Source: Bacteroidota bacterium
GTDB lineage: Bacteria > Bacteroidota > Ignavibacteria > Kryptoniales > JAKASW01
Direction: 5' to 3'
Length of the DNA stretch: 64,000 nucleotides
Assembly (NCBI GenBank): GCA_021825585.1
Contig: JAKAGT010000006.1
Span: 124,001-188,000, forward strand
Of the stretch, positions 46,812-54,549 are shown one piece after another. The notes beneath the pieces are model-generated. The model was not told the DNA's origin, ran no database searches, and was given only the letters and a program-made list of their open reading frames with translations. Numbering within the stretch: position 1 is the first letter of the stretch; each line of letters opens with the position of its first letter. The position numbers and the translations under genes were made by a program.

Positions 46812-47996
46812 ATGGAACTGTGGCAGCAAATGCTGAGGCAGAGTATTGACAGCGCCGATGACCTTGTCAAGCGATTCAACTTTGATAAAGAGACTGCCGA
46901 AAGGCTGAACAGCCTTTTCCACATCAGAATAAACCCTTACTATTTAAGCCTCATTCGCGAACCGGGTGATCCGATCTGGCTTCAGTGCATGCCGGACGCC
47001 ACGGAGCTTGCAGACGACGGACTTCCTGAGGACCCGTTGAATGAGGATGGTGATAGCCCCGTTCCAAGCATCACACATCGTTATCCAGATAGAGTGCTTT
47101 TCCTGGTCACGAGCCAGTGCTCGATGTACTGCCGGTTCTGCACAAGGAAGAGAAAGGTAAGCGATTCGAGCAAGATCAGCATGAAGTATATTCAGGACGG
47201 TCTTGACTACATAAAGGCTCACCCGGAAGTGCGCGACGTGATTGTTTCCGGCGGCGACCCGCTCATGCTTACCGACGTTATGCTGGAGAAAGTGCTTAAG
47301 GGACTCCGAGAAATACCGCATGTCGAGATAATCCGTGTGCATACGAAGATGCCTGCAGTGTTGCCGCAAAGGATAACCCCGCAGCTCGTTGAAATGATGA
47401 AGAAGTACCAGCCCATATACGTAAATGTCCACTTCAATCATCCGTGGGAATGCACGACCGAGGCAAAGCAAGCCTGCGACCTGCTCGCAGATGCCGGTTT
47501 CCCGCTGGGAAACCAAATGGTGCTGATGAAGGGGGTCAACGACGACGCGGATGTAGTTAAGGATCTCAACCGTAAGCTCCTGATGATGCGAGTACGCCCG
47601 TATTATATATATCAGGCTGACATGGTAAAGAGCACGAATCATTTCAGGACCCCGATCAGGGTTGGTCTGGAGATCATGGATAAGCTTCGCGGCCACACTT
47701 CCGGTCTGGCGGTGCCGTACTTCGTTATAGATGCCCCCGGAGGTGGCGGCAAAATACCGATTCTTCCGCAATATATTCTTTATCACGACGACGAGAAGAT
47801 TGTAATCCGCAATTACAAGTACGAGGTTTTCGAGTATGCGGAGGTCAACGACGATACGAAGCCCGTTCCCGTTGACAACGACGCCAGATTCCTGCGAAGG
47901 TCGCCGGTCGTCATTAGAGAGCGCAAGCGGAGAATCTCGAAGCGAAAAGCAACTTCAACGGTGAAAGTAAAAAATGAGAAGCCGGCCGAGGGGTAA
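46812..47996 (+). CDS. KamA-family radical SAM protein (lysine 2,3-aminomutase-like)
   Basis: CSMYCRFCTRKRKV (CxxxCxxC); VIVSGGDPLML; PLP-lysine region DAPGGGGKIPILP. Confidence 0.93.
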   Translation: MELWQQMLRQSIDSADDLVKRFNFDKETAERLNSLFHIRINPYYLSLIREPGDPIWLQCMPDATELADDGLPEDPLNEDGDSPVPSITHRYPDRVLFLVTSQCSMYCRFCTRKRKVSDSSKISMKYIQDGLDYIKAHPEVRDVIVSGGDPLMLTDVMLEKVLKGLREIPHVEIIRVHTKMPAVLPQRITPQLVEMMKKYQPIYVNVHFNHPWECTTEAKQACDLLADAGFPLGNQMVLMKGVNDDADVVKDLNRKLLMMRVRPYYIYQADMVKSTNHFRTPIRVGLEIMDKLRGHTSGLAVPYFVIDAPGGGGKIPILPQYILYHDDEKIVIRNYKYEVFEYAEVNDDTKPVPVDNDARFLRRSPVVIRERKRRISKRKATSTVKVKNEKPAEG

Positions 47997-48053
47997 CCTC
48001 GTTCCCGATAGCTTTTGGCGTTAAGACTGCTCGTTCTAAGAAGGGATTTACAG

Positions 48054-48176
48054 AGTCGCCATCCAATGAGCCGGGCTATGTACTTGAATTGGCGTTAGGC
48101 CGTCGCCTTATGGGAGCCAGCGAAAGCGACCGCACGATGCCCCGTTCGGGGAGTTGGATGGTGGATATAAGCGACT
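48054..48176. ncRNA. Candidate structured RNA (unclassified)
   Basis: Left strand AGTCGCCATCCAA (48054-48066) pairs with TTGGATG (48154-48160) + GCGACT (48171-48176), 13 bp with a 10-nt bulge; internal hairpins GGCG/CGCC (48091-48107) and CCCC-GTTC-GGGG (48140-48151). Confidence 0.4.
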
Positions 48177-48315
48177 GAGAGGTCGTTCCGGTGATCGCAA
48201 TCCGGGAAAGCGCCCGCAGTTTTCGGGGGCGGTGCCGTATTCAAGTTGTCGCCTGCGGCCGAACAGTTTATACAGATAGAGATAAGCGAGTACGTTGTGT
48301 GTCAGGGAAAAGGCA

Positions 48316-48342
48316 GACACTGACCTCCCGAGGGAGAGTGTC
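48316..48342 (+). promoter_or_regulatory. Stem-loop in amylase leader with a competing upstream pairing partner
   Basis: GACACT-gac-CTCCC-GA-GGGAG-AGTGTC; GTGTC at 48299-48303 can alternatively pair with GACAC 48316-48320. Confidence 0.4.
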
Positions 48343-48515
48343 CGTATGCTTCATTCCGGTCGTTTTGGCCCAGGCACCGGCAAGTCTGAGCCGCGTTGAG
48401 CGGATAGATTCGGACTCTGACTCGAGTCCGTCCGCCAGATCACGCGGAGGCTTGCCGTCAAACTTGGAGCAGACAATGCGATATCCTTCATCCAAAAATA
48501 ATTCGAGGCTTGTCG

Positions 48516-50315
48516 ATGAACCGCATCACGCTTGTCGCGATAGCCATTGTGCTCCTCACCTCAATGACGGAGGCCCAGGTTAATATGCAGAAAGGAAGCT
48601 GGGTGCCCGGCTGGGCGAAGAGGGCAGTGTGGTATCAGATTTTTCCCGAACGTTTCCGCAACGGGAATCGGGAAAACGACCCCACTGCGCAAGATGCCCA
48701 GGTCGGTTCCGGGCATTATCGCGTCTCACCATGGACAAGCGATTGGTACGAAATTCAGCCGTGGGAGAGGACGGTCTCCGACAAGTTCTATGATGTCATC
48801 TTCGACAGGAGATATGGCGGTGATCTGGAAGGCATGATCGATGAGCTTCCTTATCTGAAAGAACTGGGCATAAATGCAATTTATCTTAACCCGGTATTTG
48901 AATCGCCTTCGCTCCACAAATACAACACCGCGAGTTACACCCACGTCGACCATAATTTCGGACCCGACCCGAAAGGCGACCTGAAGATCATGTCTCGGGA
49001 AAACCCGGATGACCCGTCGGCGTGGAGGTGGACTTCGGCAGACATGGAATTCCTGAAATTCATAAAGAAGGCGCATGCACTGGGGATGAAGGTTATAATC
49101 GACGGCGTATTCAATCATGTGGGCACGGATTTCTGGGCGTTCAAAGACGTGGAGAAGAACCAGCAGAAATCGAAATACAAAGAATGGTTCGTGATTAAGA
49201 GCTGGAGAGACTCGACGAAGGGGACGAAGTTCGACTATGCAGGATGGTGGGGTGTGAAGTCGCTGCCGATTTTCAGGAAGGATTCGGTGACCGGTCTGGT
49301 ACACGGGCCTTACGAGCACATAATGGATATTACCAAGCGATGGATGGAGCCAGATGGAAATCCGAAAGACGGGATTGACGGCTGGAGGCTTGACGTGCCT
49401 AACGAGATTCCCCATCCGTTCTGGGTCGCGTGGCGCAGGCTCGTCAAGAGCATAAACCCCGAAGCGTATATCACAGGTGAGATCTGGGATAATGCCTCGC
49501 CGTGGCTGAAGGGTGACCAGTTCGACGCCGTGATGAACTACGAATTCGCTAAGGCGGTCGTCAAGTTTTTCATAAACGAGCATCTCGCCATCACACCGAC
49601 TCAGTTCGATTCGACATTGAAGGTAATTCGCGGCATGTATCCGAAGGACGTAAATTATGTTCTGCAGAATCTGATCGACAGTCATGACACCGACAGGCTT
49701 GCCTCTATGATAGTGAATCCCGACCGCGCATATGATTCGGCCGACAGCCCGAGGAACAATCCCGCATACAATGTCAGCAAGCCTGATGCGATGGAGATTA
49801 AGCGGCAGAAGTTGATAGTGCTTTTCCAAATGACCTATGTCGGTGCGCCGATGATCTATTACGGCGACGAAGCGGGGATGTGGGGCGCGGACGACCCGGA
49901 CGACAGGAAACCGATGCTGTGGCCGGACATGAAATACGCTGACGAGAGGTCGTCGCCCATTCCGGGCGTAAGGAGGCCTGACGATAAAAATGTGTTCAAC
50001 CGCGACCTGTTCGATTACTACAGGATGCTCATTCGAGAGCGCATTTCAAACCCTGCACTGACTATTGGCAGCTACAAGACACTCATAGCGGACGATTATC
50101 ATAAAATCTTTGTTTTCGAGAGGAAGTCGGGGAAGCACACTGCCATTGTCGGTTTCAATTTGTCGGACGAAAAGCAGACAGTCGAAGTGACCACCGGAGG
50201 GGCAACAGGAAATTTCATGGATGCGCTGAACTCGAAGGTTATGCCGGTCAGAAACGGGAAGCTGCACATCGAGATCCAGCCGGCCTGGGGAGTGCTGCTG
50301 GTAAATCCGGATTAA
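48516..50315 (+). CDS. Secreted GH13 alpha-amylase/neopullulanase-like glycoside hydrolase (paralogue of the 28.2 kb gene)
   Basis: AVWYQIFPERFRNGN; GVFNHVGTDFWAFKDVEKNQQKSKY; DGWRLDVPNE; TGEIWD; DSHDTDR. Confidence 0.92.
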   Translation: MNRITLVAIAIVLLTSMTEAQVNMQKGSWVPGWAKRAVWYQIFPERFRNGNRENDPTAQDAQVGSGHYRVSPWTSDWYEIQPWERTVSDKFYDVIFDRRYGGDLEGMIDELPYLKELGINAIYLNPVFESPSLHKYNTASYTHVDHNFGPDPKGDLKIMSRENPDDPSAWRWTSADMEFLKFIKKAHALGMKVIIDGVFNHVGTDFWAFKDVEKNQQKSKYKEWFVIKSWRDSTKGTKFDYAGWWGVKSLPIFRKDSVTGLVHGPYEHIMDITKRWMEPDGNPKDGIDGWRLDVPNEIPHPFWVAWRRLVKSINPEAYITGEIWDNASPWLKGDQFDAVMNYEFAKAVVKFFINEHLAITPTQFDSTLKVIRGMYPKDVNYVLQNLIDSHDTDRLASMIVNPDRAYDSADSPRNNPAYNVSKPDAMEIKRQKLIVLFQMTYVGAPMIYYGDEAGMWGADDPDDRKPMLWPDMKYADERSSPIPGVRRPDDKNVFNRDLFDYYRMLIRERISNPALTIGSYKTLIADDYHKIFVFERKSGKHTAIVGFNLSDEKQTVEVTTGGATGNFMDALNSKVMPVRNGKLHIEIQPAWGVLLVNPD

Positions 50316-50325
50316 GCAAAGGCTG

Positions 50326-50365
50326 CCTTCATCTTTGAAGGACTGAAGGAGGAAGTGACCTTCAG
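50326..50365. other. Tandem hairpins in convergent gene junction (possible bidirectional terminator, no clear T-tract)
   Basis: CCTTCA-TCTT-TGAAGG then CTGAAGG-n9-CCTTCAG, overlapping the 3' end of the minus-strand gene. Confidence 0.35.
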
Positions 50366-51237
50366 CGGGTCTTTTGCAGATTCAGCTGCGTGATGACGAC
50401 GCCCCCGATTGTGACGAGGGCACCCAGTACAAAAACCGGCGTGACTCCCTGCTTCAAGAAGATGTATGCGAGGATGGCCGTCACCACCGGTTGTCCGTTT
50501 GTGAAGACCGCCACTTTGCTCGCCTCGATTTTGCTGAGCGCAGAGTACCAGAGCACATATCCGACAATCGAGGTGATCAGCGATAGGTAAATGACTTCAC
50601 CCCACTGGCCTCCCGACAGTGTCTGATAATTGAACTTGACCGACGACCAGATTCCTATCGGCGCAAATATTGCGGATCCTATCAACCCGACAAAGACCGT
50701 GCTGTTTATGGCGCCATGTCTCAGAACTAACCTTCTGCCGATCGTCGTGTAGAGGGTCCAGGCAATCACAGCCGTGAAAACAAGAAGGTCGCCCATCAGG
50801 TGCGACGCTCCGACCTGCAATCCGCTCTTCAAGACGATGACGACGACGCCTCCGAACGCCATTATTGTTCCCACCATTTTTGCGGGAGTTATTCTTTCTC
50901 CAAGGTAGACTCTGGATAGAAGAAGGACCAGGACCGGCGTTGTCGAATACAGAAGAGCGGCTTCCGTTGCCGTCGTGTACTTCATGCCGTACAGGAAGGC
51001 AAATTGATTTATCGGGACGGATAGGAAACCGAGCGCCAGGAGAAGGTAGAAGTCGCGCCCCTTGTACTTGAATGGCAATCGGGCGTACAACAGGTAAGCG
51101 ATGTAAATAATGCCCGAGATAAGAGTCCTGAGAAACGTGAGGTTGACGGGCGGGATCGTTTGCGTTGCGGCGTTTGCGACTATGTAAGTTCCGCTTGATA
51201 GAATCAGCTGGATGACGAGGATTATGTAAGGGTTCAC
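50362..51237 (-). CDS. EamA/DMT-family transporter
   Basis: Ten-TM-type hydrophobic sequence with duplicated EamA halves (YIVANAATQTIPPVNLTFLRTLISG...; AVIAWTLYTTIGRR). Confidence 0.9.
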   Translation of the reverse strand: MNPYIILVIQLILSSGTYIVANAATQTIPPVNLTFLRTLISGIIYIAYLLYARLPFKYKGRDFYLLLALGFLSVPINQFAFLYGMKYTTATEAALLYSTTPVLVLLLSRVYLGERITPAKMVGTIMAFGGVVVIVLKSGLQVGASHLMGDLLVFTAVIAWTLYTTIGRRLVLRHGAINSTVFVGLIGSAIFAPIGIWSSVKFNYQTLSGGQWGEVIYLSLITSIVGYVLWYSALSKIEASKVAVFTNGQPVVTAILAYIFLKQGVTPVFVLGALVTIGGVVITQLNLQKTR

Positions 51238-52655
51238 CGGAAATTTTCAATTATTCCGGCGAGTGTGCCTGCTGAGGAGCCGCCTCGCTTAATCTCGCGG
51301 AGAAGATCGACGTATATCTCCGTATATCCCGGAAAATCTATAGGGTCGACAAGCGAGTTATGGAAGAGGATCGAAGCGGCTCCGGCGGCGAGCTTTGTCT
51401 CGGCGACGAGATCCTTCATTCTGGTGAAGGCTTGTTCGTTCGTTATCGTCTTGTTCTCTGCAAGCGTGCCGTCCATGAGAATGAGCGGAAGCTCGGTGAC
51501 CCCCGTCATCCGGTCCTCCGCCAGGTTGTAAAGCGGGTAAGGGAAGGCGATGCTGTTTCGGAAGCCCGTCTCGCGCGAGAAGCCCAGCGTGGAATCGTAT
51601 TTCATATCGGCCTTCTCCCATATCCCTACCGTCCTGCCCGCCGTGAACCGGAGATAGTGCTGCCTCACGGACCTGACGCTTTTTCCCAAGACGTCCTGCA
51701 GCCTGTTCTTTTCTCTGACGAAGTCGTTCACGCTGACGTACGTGTTCATGCTCGGATGAATGCCGACCTCGAATCCTCCATCGGTCAATGACCTTATGAA
51801 GTCCCTCATGCTCCGGGATCTGTAGTTGTAAGGGATGTCCTGTTTTGAAGTCGCTCCCGTCTTGATGAAGAATGTTGACTTCACGGAGTTTGCTTCTTCC
51901 GTGTTGCGCAGGAATCGCATCCCGATCTTCGGATAGTCATACCCGAAAAGTGAAAAGATGGGGAAAAGGAGCTTGGAGAGCCTTTGCGTCGAACCAAGCA
52001 TGTGCCTGTTGAGGACCGCTATGCCGAACATCTCACGTCGTATCATCCTCGGGTTGAGGAAGCTGATGAAGTCCACGTCGTGAGTGAGGGCTATTCCGCA
52101 GTTGCCTCCGGCGTAAGTCTTCGACTCGATCACGACTCCGAAGTACTTCTCGATCTCTTCTCTAAGGTATCGGGAATAGTAGTTGACGACCGGGAAGCCA
52201 AGGATGCCCAGTTTGAATTGCAGCGAATCCATCGCACGCAGCCTGTCGAACTCATCTCTTTCAAGGCTGACGAGGTCCTGGTAATCTGAGGCCAGCATGA
52301 ATGTCGCCGCCACGATGTCGAAATCAAGCGGACTACTCAGCGGATTCGGAGAGGCAAAGAGCTTCGGAAGCTTCTTGCCGGCATAATGGAGCCAGGTTAC
52401 GTTTGAAATGTCGGGGAGGGCAGAATCGGAGATGCACCTTGTGAAGCTGTCCGAAGCGTGTATCCAGAACACCTTCTTGGAGTCGTTAGGGAGCTGGCGC
52501 CCGTAGAATATGTTCGGGCAATCGGGCGCGATCGTCCTTGAAAAGCCGATCTCGACTCGCAGAGGCTGGAAGAGAAGAGTGAAGCCGTACCTGATCTTCT
52601 GCCTTATACTCTCGTCTGCGCTGATGATTACGTTGATTTTCATTTGCGCGGACAT
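51234..52655 (-). CDS. Polysaccharide deacetylase-family protein
   Basis: IALTHDVDFIS; GGFEVGIHPSMNTY; VRQHYLRFTA. Confidence 0.82.
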   Translation of the reverse strand: MSAQMKINVIISADESIRQKIRYGFTLLFQPLRVEIGFSRTIAPDCPNIFYGRQLPNDSKKVFWIHASDSFTRCISDSALPDISNVTWLHYAGKKLPKLFASPNPLSSPLDFDIVAATFMLASDYQDLVSLERDEFDRLRAMDSLQFKLGILGFPVVNYYSRYLREEIEKYFGVVIESKTYAGGNCGIALTHDVDFISFLNPRMIRREMFGIAVLNRHMLGSTQRLSKLLFPIFSLFGYDYPKIGMRFLRNTEEANSVKSTFFIKTGATSKQDIPYNYRSRSMRDFIRSLTDGGFEVGIHPSMNTYVSVNDFVREKNRLQDVLGKSVRSVRQHYLRFTAGRTVGIWEKADMKYDSTLGFSRETGFRNSIAFPYPLYNLAEDRMTGVTELPLILMDGTLAENKTITNEQAFTRMKDLVAETKLAAGAASILFHNSLVDPIDFPGYTEIYVDLLREIKRGGSSAGTLAGIIENFR

Positions 52656-52658
52656 TCT

Positions 52659-53825
52659 TCAGGAGAAGAAAAGCTTCATTACGTCCACTATGAGCGTCGG
52701 GTGTTTTATTACGGCCTGTTTGAAAAGGGCGCCGAGCGTCTGTTCGGACTCCGGCAGCTTTGACATTGCCGCGGCGATAGAATTCAGATCGTTGTCCCTG
52801 AACTTGTAAATGACTTTTTTGATCTTGTAATACCTGTGGTGTCGGGCCCCGAGAGACTTCTGCCACTCCTGGTCATAGTCCCTGAGCAGGCTCATGTCGT
52901 TCTTCTTGACCACATCGGCCGCGACCTTCCCGGCCATCTTTCCTGCAATCATCCCGCTGATAATTCCACCGCCCGAGACCGGATTCACCTGGTGAGCGGC
53001 ATCTCCGACGAGCATAAGTCCGGGCATCGATACCTCTTCGAGCGTCTCTGCGCACGGCACGCCCCCGGCGAGCTTGCTCAGGACGGAAGCATCCGGAAAT
53101 TTTTTTTCCATGAACTCTTCCAGAAATTTCAGTGCATGCTTCTTCCTGCTCTGATCGGCCGCGACCGCGAGCCCGATGTTGGCGGTCCTGTTTCCTTTTG
53201 GAAAGACCCATAAGTACCCACCCGGCGCGTATTTCTCGCCGAAGTAAAAAAGACATGTGTCATCTTCGACATTCACATTTGCGGCAGTAACCTGGGCCGC
53301 CGATTCCATGTCATGCATGGAAACCGTCGTGTTCATTCCTGCCCAACGACCGACTCTCGACTCGACACCGTCCGCACCGATAACGATTTTGCTCTTTAGC
53401 CTGATCCGGTCGCCCTTGTACTGAACAGTGACTCCGTCGACACGTCCGTTATTTCTTGTTACGCTGTCGACATAAGCCTTCGTAACAATCTCCGCCCCCT
53501 CGTCGGCCGCCAATCTCGCCAGCTCGTAATCGAATACTCTCCTGTCCAGGACATAACCGACACCTTCGATGAGGGGTTTGACGACCGTTCCGTCGGGCGC
53601 GACCAGTTTGAAATTTCTTATCTCGGCCGCCACAAACTTCTTGTCCGGCTGTATGAACTCGATAATTCCCTCGTGATCGACCGCTTCTCCGCACCGGACA
53701 GGCACCCCGATCTCCCTGTCCTTCTCAAGCACGAGAACGTCTGCGCCGCCCATGGCGGCAAACCTTGCGGCAGTAGTGCCTGCCGGTCCCCCTCCTACTA
53801 CAACTACATCATAAGAATCCTTCAT
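52659..53825 (-). CDS. Geranylgeranyl reductase-family FAD-dependent oxidoreductase
   Basis: YDVVVVGGGPAGTTAARFAAMGGADVLVLEKDREIGVPVRCGEAV; LMLVGDAAHQVNPVSGGGIISGMIAG. Confidence 0.92.
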   Translation of the reverse strand: MKDSYDVVVVGGGPAGTTAARFAAMGGADVLVLEKDREIGVPVRCGEAVDHEGIIEFIQPDKKFVAAEIRNFKLVAPDGTVVKPLIEGVGYVLDRRVFDYELARLAADEGAEIVTKAYVDSVTRNNGRVDGVTVQYKGDRIRLKSKIVIGADGVESRVGRWAGMNTTVSMHDMESAAQVTAANVNVEDDTCLFYFGEKYAPGGYLWVFPKGNRTANIGLAVAADQSRKKHALKFLEEFMEKKFPDASVLSKLAGGVPCAETLEEVSMPGLMLVGDAAHQVNPVSGGGIISGMIAGKMAGKVAADVVKKNDMSLLRDYDQEWQKSLGARHHRYYKIKKVIYKFRDNDLNSIAAAMSKLPESEQTLGALFKQAVIKHPTLIVDVMKLFFS

Positions 53826-54022
53826 GCGGGAACTTTCACGTTGGCTCTCTGATTCTTGAATTCAAAGACTTCGAACGGACACGCCCATTCGCACTTCCTG
53901 CAGTCGGTGCAGATATCGTATTCTATTGAAATGCGGCTCTCCGTCAGGTCGATGCAGTTCTCGGGGCAGACGCCCACGCAACAGCCGCAGAGGTCGCATT
54001 TATCTTCATGTATTTCTATCAT
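53822..54022 (-). CDS. 2x[4Fe-4S] ferredoxin
   Basis: CDLCGCCVGVCP and CTDCRKCEWACP (two CxxCxxCxxxCP clusters), 66 aa. Confidence 0.95.
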   Translation of the reverse strand: MIEIHEDKCDLCGCCVGVCPENCIDLTESRISIEYDICTDCRKCEWACPFEVFEFKNQRANVKVPA

Positions 54023-54510
54023 CTTGTCTCTCCTTCGGATACATCAAAAACCCTGATGGTCTTTTCATCATAAGTCAAATAATCTTTCGCCCAGCTCGTG
54101 AATTCTTCCGGTAAGGGGTAATATAATCCCGTCCCGCGAACGTAGACAGTGCCATCATCATCGCGGACAATTCCGCTCGCTTCCCAGAAGGACCGGACCG
54201 CCCTCACAAATTCCGACTCGATGGTATAGGTCTTGCCGAAGGGCGTCTCCTTCAGGAACCTGATTTCCAGCTTCACGGTCTTACAGAACTTTCCAAACTT
54301 GAAGCTTGCGGCCCAGCCCATTGACTCATCAAGTATGGCGGAAAAAACACCGCCGTGGACGAAATTTTCATAACCCTGGAATTTTCTGGAGGGATCAAAA
54401 GTCGAGGAGACTTTTCCGTCTCTTACCGAAAACCGCTGGTGAAGCCCGTGCGGGTTAGTTTGGCTGCAGGCGAAGCATCCTTCGTAATAAGGAAGCAGAT
54501 TCTTTTCCAT
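54019..54510 (-). CDS. PaaI-type hotdog-fold thioesterase
   Basis: GYENFVHGGVFSAILDESMGWAASF. Confidence 0.85.
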   Translation of the reverse strand: MEKNLLPYYEGCFACSQTNPHGLHQRFSVRDGKVSSTFDPSRKFQGYENFVHGGVFSAILDESMGWAASFKFGKFCKTVKLEIRFLKETPFGKTYTIESEFVRAVRSFWEASGIVRDDDGTVYVRGTGLYYPLPEEFTSWAKDYLTYDEKTIRVFDVSEGETR

Positions 54511-54549
54511 TGTGAAATTTAGACAAAATTGACCGAGTGGTACAACTAT

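Noticed and set aside
46944-47786. 280-aa minus-strand ORF inside kamA
   Set aside because: Antisense to a well-supported radical SAM gene; His/Leu-rich shadow ORF
48268-48495. 75-aa minus-strand ORF in the amylase leader
   Set aside because: No recognisable family; the hairpin-rich sequence explains the region better
48726-49829. 367-aa minus-strand ORF inside the second amylase
   Set aside because: Antisense shadow of a GH13 gene with intact catalytic motifs
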